Assembly (NCBI RefSeq): GCF_001434255.1
Contig: NZ_AZEY01000066.1
Coordinates: 16,579-80,578, forward strand
Direction: 5' to 3'
Length of the DNA: 64,000 bases
DNA from: Lentilactobacillus diolivorans DSM 14421
Lineage (GTDB): Bacteria > Bacillota > Bacilli > Lactobacillales > Lactobacillaceae
This document shows, one piece after another, positions 45,413-54,637 of this stretch. The position numbers and the translations under genes are program-made. The notes below the pieces were generated by a model. The model had not been told where the DNA came from and ran no database searches. It was given only the letters and a program-made list of their open reading frames with translations. Numbering within the stretch: the stretch's first letter is position 1; every line of letters starts with the position of its first letter.

Positions 45413-47225
45413 TTTGAGCTTTAGGTACGACAACCTTTTGATAAATTAAAACCGTGATGACATAATAAACCAAATATAACGCAAGAAATCCAATCGATGA
45501 ATAAGCAAATGCTTGATAGGCATGGTGTAGTAGACTAGCTTTGACGAACATTTGTAACCCAAATCCAACATTAATTAATCCAAGAGCTGCTGGCAATCCA
45601 AATAATCCCATTATTTGAAGCATAATTGAACGCTTTAAAGATCTTTGAGAGGTTCCAATCTTATTTAACATTTCAAATCGCGTTTTGTCGCGATCAATCC
45701 CACTTAAGATCTTGAACATTAAACAACTGGCTAACATTGCCAGAAATGCAATTCCTAAAAATACTCCCATAAATTCCATGCTTGAAAAAATATTTTTGAC
45801 AAATTCATAAAGTATTAAAGATTCTCCCATTGACTGCACGACTTTCGACCCTAGCTCTCTTTTTTGCAAGTCAAAAATAGCCTTTAGAGATGCTGATTGT
45901 CCATTAAGATCTTTGACACGTATTAGTTTAAGGTGATTAATTTCACCAGAGACTTTGCTAAAAACTTGATCCGAAACAAATTTAATTTGGTGAGTCTTCA
46001 AATTTACATTTTGCAAAGTACGTAATTGTTGATATGGTTGAGAATGAGAGTTTCCTAGTTGTCCAAGCCTACTCTTTTTGATTTGCAAATTACCCTGAGG
46101 ATTCCCGTTTGAAACAAAGGTAGGGTATTCAATCGGTTGCCGACTGAACTCACTTAAACGATAATAGACTGCCTTTTTAGTTACTTTTTGTTGATAATTG
46201 TTTTCGTTTTTCCCATGAGTTTTTGCAATTAATTCTGCCATTTTTGAAGATGGATTAGTAGTTGCAATTACGTAGGCACTTTTAGCATTGGCAGTTTCAG
46301 GGAGCCCATTTTGAAGGCCGATACCGACCGTAATTGCCCCTAAAGCCAGTGAAAACAAAAGGGAAACAATTGAAAGAATTTTAGTATAATCATGAATTCG
46401 GAACTTCAACTGAGCAATTGTAAAACTATTTATTCCTCGTTTATTTAGGACTGACTGCTGTAGCCGCTCCAATAATATTACAAAGAATGAATTAAAGATA
46501 AAATAGGTGCCGCAAACAATTGTGACTAATCCAATTAGAATCGATAATCCTTTTAACTGTTGAATATGATCAAGTGAGTAATAACCCATAGCTAAAAATA
46601 TGACACCAAGAGCTGCCTGACCAATAAGTCTTTTAGTCCGAGGCTGCTTCCAGTCTGTTTTACTCTCCGAGTTTAGTAATTTAAGCGCAGCTGTCTTTGT
46701 AAAGGAACGGGCATTCATAAGGCCCGCAACGATGAACAGGATCATAAAGAGAATTAACGTAGACCAGATAGCTGGATTATAAACGGCTTGGAAGTACTTT
46801 ACGGGAATATCAAGCGCTGTTACAAGCATATTACTAATTACTTTAGTCAGGCCAATTCCGGCAACTACCCCTATCAAAGTGGAAAACAGGCCAACAGTCA
46901 ATGTTTCGAGATTAATAAGTGTCCCGATTTTGCTGCTTTTCGCACCTAACATCATAAACAATCCATAATCGTGCTTACGCATGCTCATTAAAAAGTTATT
47001 GGCATAAAGAATATATACCAATGTAATGATAATCAGTAAAATCGATCCCAAGCTAAATACCACTTTGGCACTTTGACCCACGGTTGTTGACGTGACAAAT
47101 TTCTTATTCAACGCAATCGCTTCAAACATGTAAAAAATTGCCGAAGCCATTATCATACCAGAAAAAAGCACGATATAATCACGCCAACGCGCTTTTATAC
47201 CTGATATTGAAATCTTAAATAGCAT
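45402..47225 (-). CDS. Bce-type ABC transporter permease
   Basis: 607 aa with ten predicted membrane segments and a large extracellular domain (about residues 310-500) between segments 7 and 8, the BceB layout. Opening MLFKISISGIKARWRDYIVL is typical of the family. BceAB-type pumps sense and remove cell-wall-targeting peptides such as bacitracin or lantibiotics. The usual BceRS two-component system is not adjacent; a GntR gene follows instead. Confidence 0.92.
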   Translation of the reverse strand: MLFKISISGIKARWRDYIVLFSGMIMASAIFYMFEAIALNKKFVTSTTVGQSAKVVFSLGSILLIIITLVYILYANNFLMSMRKHDYGLFMMLGAKSSKIGTLINLETLTVGLFSTLIGVVAGIGLTKVISNMLVTALDIPVKYFQAVYNPAIWSTLILFMILFIVAGLMNARSFTKTAALKLLNSESKTDWKQPRTKRLIGQAALGVIFLAMGYYSLDHIQQLKGLSILIGLVTIVCGTYFIFNSFFVILLERLQQSVLNKRGINSFTIAQLKFRIHDYTKILSIVSLLFSLALGAITVGIGLQNGLPETANAKSAYVIATTNPSSKMAELIAKTHGKNENNYQQKVTKKAVYYRLSEFSRQPIEYPTFVSNGNPQGNLQIKKSRLGQLGNSHSQPYQQLRTLQNVNLKTHQIKFVSDQVFSKVSGEINHLKLIRVKDLNGQSASLKAIFDLQKRELGSKVVQSMGESLILYEFVKNIFSSMEFMGVFLGIAFLAMLASCLMFKILSGIDRDKTRFEMLNKIGTSQRSLKRSIMLQIMGLFGLPAALGLINVGFGLQMFVKASLLHHAYQAFAYSSIGFLALYLVYYVITVLIYQKVVVPKAQNER

Positions 47226-47241
47226 TAGTTTCCTCCTCTAG

Positions 47242-47994
47242 TTACTGTTCGAACGTTCCCAACTTTTCCAATATTTCCTGGTAAAATTCATTCCTTGTTT
47301 TTCCAGTTGCTTTCAATTCATCACCAATTTTCCCGTCCTTAATAAATAAAATCCGTTTGCAAAAGCTGGCGGAAAACGGGTCATGAGTCACTAATAAAAT
47401 TGATACGCCTTGTGAATTAATCTGTTGTAACATATCCAGCAAATCACGGGCATTTGTTGAATCCAATGCACCAGTGGGCTCATCGCCAAAAATAATCGAC
47501 GGATCAGAAACCAACGCCCTTGCCGCTGCAACTCGTTGCTTTTGCCCACCAGATAATTGTGTCGGGTAATTTGTCAATAAGTTTTCAAGGCCTAACTTAT
47601 TAGCAATCTGCCGAACCTTTTGTTGCGCGATTCGATGATTAGTATTTTGTAGCGATAGTGGTAGCACAATATTTTCAAAGACATTTAACGTTTCAAGAAG
47701 ATTAAAACTTTGAAAAATGAAACCTAACTTGTTGGAACGAAAATTAGCCATCTCATTGGAAGTGAACTGAGTAACATCATTGCCATCAATTTGAACATTC
47801 CCACTCGTTGGTCGATCCAAAGTTGCCAAGATATTTAATAATGTTGATTTACCAGAACCTGAAGCACCCATTATGCCAACAAATTCGCCTTCATCAACTT
47901 GAAAACTAACCCCTTTAAGCGCTTCGTACGGTTTCTCCGAATGCTGATCATATACTTTGTGTAAATCTTGAATTTTAATAATCTCTTTAGTCAT
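47242..47994 (-). CDS. Bce-type ABC transporter ATP-binding protein
   Basis: 250 aa. Walker A GASGSGKST, Q-loop GFIFQSFNLLETL, signature LSGGQKQRVAAARA, Walker B IIFGDEPTGALDS and H-loop VTHD. First gene of the three-gene operon with permease (16-base gap) and GntR regulator. AGGAGG-type site upstream. Peptide-antibiotic resistance is the family's usual role. Confidence 0.94.
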   Translation of the reverse strand: MTKEIIKIQDLHKVYDQHSEKPYEALKGVSFQVDEGEFVGIMGASGSGKSTLLNILATLDRPTSGNVQIDGNDVTQFTSNEMANFRSNKLGFIFQSFNLLETLNVFENIVLPLSLQNTNHRIAQQKVRQIANKLGLENLLTNYPTQLSGGQKQRVAAARALVSDPSIIFGDEPTGALDSTNARDLLDMLQQINSQGVSILLVTHDPFSASFCKRILFIKDGKIGDELKATGKTRNEFYQEILEKLGTFEQ

Positions 47995-48033
47995 ACTTTC
48001 CTCCTACGATGATTAACTACGAACAATTACTAA

Positions 48034-48435
48034 ATAATTGTTTTATCAACTTCACAATTAAGATAACCGTGCTTTACGACATCTTATTTTGATTGATTAG
48101 ACGGCCCTGTTAATTCGGACAGAACACCCTTTAAACTTTTATCGTGTATGGTTATCTTTTCTCGCTTAAGAACTTTAATTCCGATTTCCCGGACAAGGTT
48201 GCTGTCATTGAGTTTTGCAGTTACAATCTGATTCTTTAATTCATTCTCATGTTGCTCGTACATTCCTTTGGCTGGGTGATTAACCATCTGAATAACTTCG
48301 TAACCGTACTGCGTTCTGACGGGTTTCTTTGTAGACTGACCGTTTTTTAACTTAAAAGCAGCTTCTTTAAATTGTGGATCAAGCGTTGTATCCGTATTGT
48401 CAAACGATGGCATTCGCCCACCCTTGCTTTTAGTT
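48034..48435. repeat. 402-bp direct repeat, copy A (prsA 3' end and downstream)
   Basis: Aligns without gaps to 63,545-63,946, same orientation, with only scattered single-base differences. It starts ATAATTGTTTTATCAACTTC outside the gene and ends at TTTTAGTT inside it. It covers the last ~115 codons of prsA and about 50 bases downstream. Confidence 0.9.
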
Positions 48436-48965
48436 GCATTGTCAGTTGAATAATTCTTGGCTAGCTTTGCAAAATTTTCGCCTGATTCTAATCTTTTGAT
48501 GATTTTGGCTGCAAGTGATTCTTGTGAGACAACAATTTGATTAACCGTTACCTTCGGCTGATAACTTTTAAATTGTTCCTTTAACATTGTTGGTGTAAAA
48601 GTAGTGTCTGCAAAAATTGCTGCTCGTAATAAAAGCTGTTCTCGTAAATTATCCTTGAACTGTCCGACCGTAAAGAAGTTCTGTTGTAAAAAAGGTTTAA
48701 ACGTTGAACCATACTGCGCTTTCACCTCGTCAAAACGTTTTGTGACCTGTGAAGCCTTAACTTTATTACCATATTGTTCCTCCAAACTCTTATCAAGAAT
48801 CATTTCTTGTAGGGTTTGGCGACCAATTTGACTATTTTTCATGTTGTCGTAGTAGGAACTTTGAGAAATATTTTTACCGTTAATCGTTGCCACCGATTGC
48901 TTACCACAAGCAGCTAAAACCATTCCCAGCCCCAAAGTTGCCAGAACCATTAAACCTTTTTTCAT
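48084..48965 (-). CDS. prsA: PrsA foldase lipoprotein (peptidyl-prolyl isomerase)
   Basis: 293 aa from ATG 48965 after AAGTGGGTG. Lipobox VLAACGKQ gives a lipid-anchored protein on the outer membrane face. N-terminal chaperone region, then a parvulin-type PPIase domain (VNQIVVSQESLAAKIIKRLE; GENFAKLAKNYSTDNATKSK; GGRMPSF; VRTQYGYEVIQMVNHPAKG). It helps exported proteins fold, relevant to the many secreted enzymes in this window. Located between the Bce operon and the acyltransferase/dlt genes. Its 3' end is duplicated at the right edge of the window. Confidence 0.93.
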   Translation of the reverse strand: MKKGLMVLATLGLGMVLAACGKQSVATINGKNISQSSYYDNMKNSQIGRQTLQEMILDKSLEEQYGNKVKASQVTKRFDEVKAQYGSTFKPFLQQNFFTVGQFKDNLREQLLLRAAIFADTTFTPTMLKEQFKSYQPKVTVNQIVVSQESLAAKIIKRLESGENFAKLAKNYSTDNATKSKGGRMPSFDNTDTTLDPQFKEAAFKLKNGQSTKKPVRTQYGYEVIQMVNHPAKGMYEQHENELKNQIVTAKLNDSNLVREIGIKVLKREKITIHDKSLKGVLSELTGPSNQSK

Positions 48966-49126
48966 AACTAACACCCACTTCTTTATTTTAAAAATATTCA
49001 CGTCTAACTTAACTAAATAACCACCATGCACTTTCTGGATAATCATGCCTAAAATTCTGATAGGCAACTATCTTCTTCATTTTTTCTCGGACAAATTATT
49101 GACATTTATCACATAATAAAATCAAA

Positions 49127-50152
49127 CTATGATGTCTTTGCATCGTACTTCTTTCTAACCCACTGGATAATAACTCCCAACATTGCCGGAATCGTTATTC
49201 CAATGATCAATCTGATCACCACATTTTCGATACCTCCTAATTGGCATACATCCAAACAAATCTTATGACCGTACATGATTGCTAATGTATGTTGACCAAC
49301 AAATGATAAAGGACACCGGATAGCCGTCTTGGTTGTCAACCACGCACAAGCCATAATTGCCAACGCAAAAATAACCGGGATTATTGCAACCGCCACTCCG
49401 GTCGGGAGGGAACTTTGGATCAAATGGGATTTGAGTGATAACTGGAAATTAAACCATCCCGTTATTTTTAAACCCAGAATTATACTTGCCAACACAATAA
49501 TCAGAAGTGCCACCCACTTCTTTTCAATCCATTTTTGATTTGTCTGAAATAGGTAATATCCCAAATACGTATAGAAAGCAGTGATTAACACGGTATCAAG
49601 GTTCCAAGGCATCATCGCAAACCCGTTAATATGCATCCACGTTATCTGTTTATAACTCGTTTCTAAAAACAAACCGCCAACAAGAACTAACAGATGAACC
49701 CATCGATTATGAGTTACAGAAATTAATCCGGTAACCGATATAATGGTTAATAAGTAGACGTTAATAAACCAAAAGGTACTGGTATAAAAGTTCAATGTTC
49801 GCCCACCCAGAATGAGATCAAACCAGTGATCCATTAAAAAAGTTGAATTCTTATGATGAATTACCGTGTATAAATAAACAAGCAGTACCCCCATACACAT
49901 ATATAGAAGGAATTCGCCTTTAACCCGCTTCTTGTAAAAATTTATCCAACTATTTGGACACTCAAGCGGCTTTAAAAAGATTCCTGCAATTATGAAGAAG
50001 ATCGGGATATGCCACCAATATAGAAACTGAGAAAATAAATTACCGGGTAATATGTGTCCCAATACAACTGCAATAATGCCGTAAGCTTTTGCGATATCGA
50101 TCCAGTCGATTCGAGTCTTGTTCTTATCGTTAGAAACCATTAGTTGTTTCAT
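49127..50152 (-). CDS. Acyltransferase-3 family membrane protein
   Basis: 341 aa with about ten membrane segments. OafA/YrhL-type opening IDWIDIAKAYGIIAVVLGHI with the catalytic His, then LYWWHIPIFFIIAGIFLKP. These proteins O-acylate surface sugars or polymers. It lies 47 bases downstream of dltD in the same direction, so it may be part of the cell-wall modification operon. The start is either 50152 or ATG 50140. Confidence 0.9.
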   Translation of the reverse strand: MKQLMVSNDKNKTRIDWIDIAKAYGIIAVVLGHILPGNLFSQFLYWWHIPIFFIIAGIFLKPLECPNSWINFYKKRVKGEFLLYMCMGVLLVYLYTVIHHKNSTFLMDHWFDLILGGRTLNFYTSTFWFINVYLLTIISVTGLISVTHNRWVHLLVLVGGLFLETSYKQITWMHINGFAMMPWNLDTVLITAFYTYLGYYLFQTNQKWIEKKWVALLIIVLASIILGLKITGWFNFQLSLKSHLIQSSLPTGVAVAIIPVIFALAIMACAWLTTKTAIRCPLSFVGQHTLAIMYGHKICLDVCQLGGIENVVIRLIIGITIPAMLGVIIQWVRKKYDAKTS

Positions 50153-50199
50153 TATCCATTGAGATCCCTTTATTCAAATTCGCTCCAAAAAAGGAAATA

Positions 50200-51462
50200 T
50201 TAATCCTTAGGCACTAACTGCTGCCACCTTTTAGAGTAAAATTTCTTTTTAATCACATAATGTGGTTCTCCAATCTTTTTAGTAAGAAACGGTCTAACTG
50301 ATTGATCCATTTTCAACCATCCCCGCCAACCAGGGTGAATGGTATCGGTCATAAAATAGTTGATCGCACCGTCACGGCTTAGGTCGGCGATGTGGTTGAA
50401 ACCTTGCGAACGTAGTTGATATGTTATTTTCTTATCGAATTGGTGTAACATGTCCGCTGATAAGCCGGTATACGCTTGCCAGCGCTTATTAATCGGTGGA
50501 ATAATAAACAAAACTTTTGTACGATCATTCGCAAATTGATTTAACACTAATTCAAAATCGCTATATTCCGGTGACTTCAAAAAGCTCATCCTTGCTTGAA
50601 AGTTTTTTAAGCGCGGAAGTCGATTTTTTATCCGATGATCCCAAAATTTATTAGCAATTTGAAAGCGATTATTATTGGTATGTTGTTTACCAATCCGGCC
50701 AGCTAGTTGATCTAGTTGGCGATAATGATAAGCATTAGGTAATCGCCTAGCTTCTCTCGAAATTCGCTTCGTGTTCTTATCTGAAATGCCAAAAGGAGAA
50801 TAAATCTTATCCTCGTTCAAAAGCATTTGTCGACGATACTTAATAAAAAACTGTTGCATAATAGTTGGCTTAGTTCCCAAGATAATCCGCTTCAATGCTG
50901 CAGCGATAAATTTATCTGACCGACCCGATGGCATCTGTAATAATCTTTTTGCCGCATAGCGATCCATCGAGGTCCCTTTTTCTGATTGAATCCAATCTGC
51001 TGTTTGCAGTGGCGAATAGTAGCAGGAGAAGACACGGGGATTTTCACCGCCAGGAAGAAACCATTGTGGTGAGATGAAGAAAACAGCTTTTTTATTTCGT
51101 ATTTGACGATTGATTGACTGCATAATAAAGAAATGATTTAGTGACTGACTTCCTTTTTGGCCTAATAGAAACGGACGATATGATCGATGGTATTTTGTCG
51201 CCAAAACCGAAGGATGAAATGGATCAAACCTCGACCATTCCGAAGAGCCAAAGAATGGCACATAATGATGGTCCAGAACATCTTGTTTAATCACCTGGCC
51301 TTTAAAAATTTGTGGAGATATCGAAGTAGCGGCGTTCCGTTGAACTTTGGGGCTAATGTAAGTTGTTTTTAACCAAAACGGTGCTGAAAATAACACAATA
51401 ATCAGCAAAGTTGCTAATAACATTGGTCCAAAAGCGCCAAATAAGCGATTTTTCATATTCAT
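50200..51462 (-). CDS. dltD: DltD, D-alanyl-lipoteichoic acid biosynthesis protein
   Basis: 420 aa. One N-terminal membrane anchor (MLLATLLIIVLFSAPFWL), then an extracellular SGNH-like domain with FFGSSEWSRFDPFHP (nucleophile Ser in GSSE at 72-75) and DTIHPGWRGW near the C-terminus supplying the Asp and His. It hands D-alanine to teichoic acid outside the cell. Its ATG overlaps the dltC stop (ATGA), so the two are coupled. Confidence 0.96.
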   Translation of the reverse strand: MNMKNRLFGAFGPMLLATLLIIVLFSAPFWLKTTYISPKVQRNAATSISPQIFKGQVIKQDVLDHHYVPFFGSSEWSRFDPFHPSVLATKYHRSYRPFLLGQKGSQSLNHFFIMQSINRQIRNKKAVFFISPQWFLPGGENPRVFSCYYSPLQTADWIQSEKGTSMDRYAAKRLLQMPSGRSDKFIAAALKRIILGTKPTIMQQFFIKYRRQMLLNEDKIYSPFGISDKNTKRISREARRLPNAYHYRQLDQLAGRIGKQHTNNNRFQIANKFWDHRIKNRLPRLKNFQARMSFLKSPEYSDFELVLNQFANDRTKVLFIIPPINKRWQAYTGLSADMLHQFDKKITYQLRSQGFNHIADLSRDGAINYFMTDTIHPGWRGWLKMDQSVRPFLTKKIGEPHYVIKKKFYSKRWQQLVPKD

Positions 51463-51695
51463 TTTAATGATTCAACTTTCATCACAATTTTTGCCGGCGT
51501 ATCCCAATCCATTCGGTTAAACTCCGAAATTGACACATCAATTCCGAATTCATCTTGTAGTGCCAATAACAGTTGAACGGCACCCATAGAATCCAACAAA
51601 GCACTTCTATACAAATTTTCAGTTAACCTGTCTGATACGTCCTCACCGGTTAATTCATTTAATATTGAAAGAACCTTTTCTTTTACATCACTCAA
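51459..51695 (-). CDS. dltC: DltC, D-alanyl carrier protein
   Basis: 78-aa acyl-carrier-like protein. S36 in LLDSMGAVQLLLAL takes the phosphopantetheine arm that carries D-alanine. TTG start at 51695, 9 bases after AAGGAG. Normal family length. Sits between dltB and dltD. Confidence 0.95.
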   Translation of the reverse strand: MSDVKEKVLSILNELTGEDVSDRLTENLYRSALLDSMGAVQLLLALQDEFGIDVSISEFNRMDWDTPAKIVMKVESLK

Positions 51696-51753
51696 TGGAT
51701 TTATCTCCTTACTTAAATTTAGACTTTTATTACCCTCGAACCGCTGCCATCTT

Positions 51754-52953
51754 TTAAATCAGCGTATTCAAAAATCCTGAAAAAATAAAAAATGTGAAAC
51801 AAACAAAGTTAAACGTTATAAACATCGCAAATAATTCCGTCAATTTATTATGTGGCAGTTGTTCTTGATGCTTCTTCTTGAAACGAAGCCAAGCATCATT
51901 AACAACCAGCGCAGTGCCATGAAGCAATCCATAAAGCACATAAAACCAAGTCTCACCATGCCACAATCCCATGAGCAGCATATTAAGGATGTAGCAAACA
52001 TTAGCGGTTGTAACTTTGCTTCTAAAAACTTTTCGTTTCATGAAGAAGAAAACCAGACGCATAAAAACATAATCACGAAACCAAAACGATAAGCTCATAT
52101 GCCAACGATTCCAAAATTCTTTTATGTTCTTGGATTTAAATGGTTGATTAAAATTCATCGGTGTCTTAATTCCCATTAAGTAACTAATGCCAACTGCAAA
52201 TAAACTGTACCCAGCAAAATCAAAAAACAAATCCAAGCTATAGGCATACATATAACCAATAAAGTACCATGAGAAGCCGTGAATTGTCGCTGTCTGATAC
52301 TGAATGTAAGGTATGACCACCGAACCAAAAAAGAATGCCAAGACAAATTTATAAAGAAATCCCAGGAAGATGTACCAGATTCCAGTTTGGACTAGATTCA
52401 GATATTCTTGTTGTTCTGGCACGGTTCGATAATCATTCACAAACCGACGATATCGATCAATTGGCCCAGATGAAATAGTTGGGAAAAACAATAGAAATTG
52501 TCCAAACAACACTGGGTGATAATCTTTAATCATGCCATCTCTAATCTCCATAATTGTCTGAACCACTTTGAAAGTGATATATGAAATGCCCAAAAAGCCA
52601 ATAAATGATTGTCTTCCTGATTGAATTGCAGGAGTCACTTTTACGATAACCAACGGCCCAATCGCCAACAAAACAACTAGGATAAACACCCAGTCTTGAT
52701 TTAAAAATTTTTCTTTCCGCTGATAACAGGCATACGCATATACCAGGAACACTTGATAAACCAAGTAAATAACCAGTGCAATCCCGGTATGCCAATTTGG
52801 GCCACCAAATGTAAGAACCAAAAAGAATAACGAAACCAACGTTTGATACCAGTAAAGCCGTCGCTGGTGAAGTAACCCGACTATCACTGGTGTCAACATG
52901 ATTGCCAACCAAACAAAATACGTGGGATCTCCATATGGCATATACCAGCTCAT
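51754..52953 (-). CDS. dltB: DltB, MBOAT D-alanine transferase
   Basis: 399-aa membrane protein of the MBOAT family. Typical motifs: LFFPTISSGPIDRYRRF, FWNRWHMSLSFWFRDYVFMR and LMGLWHGETWFYVLYGLLHG with the catalytic His. It moves D-alanine from DltC across or onto the membrane for DltD. Its ATG overlaps the dltA stop (ATGA). Confidence 0.96.
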   Translation of the reverse strand: MSWYMPYGDPTYFVWLAIMLTPVIVGLLHQRRLYWYQTLVSLFFLVLTFGGPNWHTGIALVIYLVYQVFLVYAYACYQRKEKFLNQDWVFILVVLLAIGPLVIVKVTPAIQSGRQSFIGFLGISYITFKVVQTIMEIRDGMIKDYHPVLFGQFLLFFPTISSGPIDRYRRFVNDYRTVPEQQEYLNLVQTGIWYIFLGFLYKFVLAFFFGSVVIPYIQYQTATIHGFSWYFIGYMYAYSLDLFFDFAGYSLFAVGISYLMGIKTPMNFNQPFKSKNIKEFWNRWHMSLSFWFRDYVFMRLVFFFMKRKVFRSKVTTANVCYILNMLLMGLWHGETWFYVLYGLLHGTALVVNDAWLRFKKKHQEQLPHNKLTELFAMFITFNFVCFTFFIFSGFLNTLI

Positions 52954-54479
52954 TGTGTGTTTGCCTCAATAATCATTGATTTAATATCAACTTTACCGTT
53001 GGCACTTAAAGGCAGGGTTGCGCGATAAATAATCCTCTGTGGAATCATGTAAGGCATCACTAATTCTTTTAGCTGGCTCTTAATTGCAGTTGTCAAATCC
53101 AATCCGTTTTTAAAATGATTCTCAGTCAGGATCACGTAAGCAATTAACATTGATATTTGTTGGTGGGTGTTATATTTGGGAACCACAACACTTTGTTTAA
53201 CGTAGCTCACTTTGTTAAGAATGGTTGCCACTTCTTCAAGTTCGACTCGATAACCGTTTATCTTAATCTGAAAATCTTTTCTGCCATAATACTGAACCAG
53301 GCCGTCTTGATGAATCATCGCAATATCTCCCGTCCGGTAAGCGGTTTGTCCATGAACCATTGAAAATACCTTGTTGGTTTTTTCTGAATTGTTGAGATAA
53401 CCATTATGTGAAACACTATCCCCGAAGATTTGCAGCTCTCCTCTGACACCAATGGCAACCGGCTTACCTTTGGCATCAATGATTCTTGCATGCATTCGTG
53501 GCATCACGTAACCAATTGGCAAACGATCAAATTCTGTAAGAATTTGATCAGTAATTTTAATCTGAGTCATTGCGACGGTTGCTTCTGTTGGCCCATAAGT
53601 ATTAAAGACAGCTGCCTGAGGGAACCTTACTTTTAAAGCTTTAACCACGTTAACCGTTAGCTCCTCTCCACAAAATAAGAAATGAGTGAGATTCGGGTAA
53701 TTCTCAGAATTGAACGTTGGCTCTAATAGACATATATTGATAAACGATGGTGTTGAAACCCAAACGTTAATTGGCATTGTTGGCAACGTTGTAAAAAGTA
53801 CCGCAAAATTATCAGTCACTTTCTTCGATAATCCATACAATGTGCCTCCCTTAAACAGCGTAGGATATAAGCTCATCACAGATAAGTCAAAAGAGTAGGC
53901 AGGTTGCTGGAGCATTTGAAGATTGTCCGGCAATTGAAAGTCACTGCCAATAATCCAATTAATAAAGTTTCGTAAATTACGGTAACTAATCTCAACCCCT
54001 TTAGGAACACCAGTTGTTCCTGAAGTGAAAATGATGTAAACAGTCTGATCAGACCTCACTGCATGGGTTACTTGATACTCAACATGTTCTAAGAAAATCT
54101 GCTTAAGATCGTTCTTCGAGATCACTGGAATGCCGCTTAATCGAATTGGCAATTCCTCAACCGCAATGACAGCAACTGGATTAGAAATCGTATTAATTAT
54201 TGTTAATCGATCATCCGGTGAATCCACATCAACGGGGATATATGAATGCCCAGATTTGATAACCGCAATAAATGTCGCAACCATTTCAAAACTCTTGCCG
54301 CCAAAAACCATAATGGGCTTGTTTCTAGGCAACTTCATACTATCTATATGTTTAGCCAGAGCATCTGAATACCGCTTTAAATCTGAATAGGTGTTTGTTT
54401 TATCCTTAAAATGATAAGCAATATGATTTTTTTTACTTATCGCATATGAATCGATAATACGAATCAAGTCATTATTCAT
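52950..54479 (-). CDS. dltA: DltA, D-alanine--DltC ligase
   Basis: 509-aa adenylation enzyme. ATP motif YIIFTSGTTGVPKGVEISY, FNTYGPTEATVAM, YRTGDIAMI, RKDFQIKINGYRVELEEV and the lysine-bearing LPLSANGKVDIKSM. It activates D-alanine and loads DltC. ATG 54479 lies 8 bases after GGAGG. 14 bases downstream of dltX. Confidence 0.96.
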   Translation of the reverse strand: MNNDLIRIIDSYAISKKNHIAYHFKDKTNTYSDLKRYSDALAKHIDSMKLPRNKPIMVFGGKSFEMVATFIAVIKSGHSYIPVDVDSPDDRLTIINTISNPVAVIAVEELPIRLSGIPVISKNDLKQIFLEHVEYQVTHAVRSDQTVYIIFTSGTTGVPKGVEISYRNLRNFINWIIGSDFQLPDNLQMLQQPAYSFDLSVMSLYPTLFKGGTLYGLSKKVTDNFAVLFTTLPTMPINVWVSTPSFINICLLEPTFNSENYPNLTHFLFCGEELTVNVVKALKVRFPQAAVFNTYGPTEATVAMTQIKITDQILTEFDRLPIGYVMPRMHARIIDAKGKPVAIGVRGELQIFGDSVSHNGYLNNSEKTNKVFSMVHGQTAYRTGDIAMIHQDGLVQYYGRKDFQIKINGYRVELEEVATILNKVSYVKQSVVVPKYNTHQQISMLIAYVILTENHFKNGLDLTTAIKSQLKELVMPYMIPQRIIYRATLPLSANGKVDIKSMIIEANTQ

Positions 54480-54493
54480 CTTTAATTCCTCCA

Positions 54494-54637
54494 CTAGAAT
54501 TCGTTATATATAAACTTTGAGTGATTAACCCCGCTATAATCGTATAGGTAAATAAGAATCACCATAATCGCAAAATAGAATAGCGTCGTTAATATAAATT
54601 TCACAGTTGGGTGACGTGCCCACGTTCGTAAATTCAT
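54494..54637 (-). CDS. dltX: DltX, small membrane protein of the dlt operon
   Basis: 47 aa, too short for usual gene calling. ATG 54637 after AAGGAGAGATATGCA. Sequence: MNLRTWARHPTVKF, one membrane span (FYFAIMVILIYLYDYSG), and C-terminus KFIYNEF, the conserved end that contacts DltB/DltD in characterised DltX. It precedes dltA directly, so the operon is a full dltXABCD. Confidence 0.92.
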   Translation of the reverse strand: MNLRTWARHPTVKFILTTLFYFAIMVILIYLYDYSGVNHSKFIYNEF

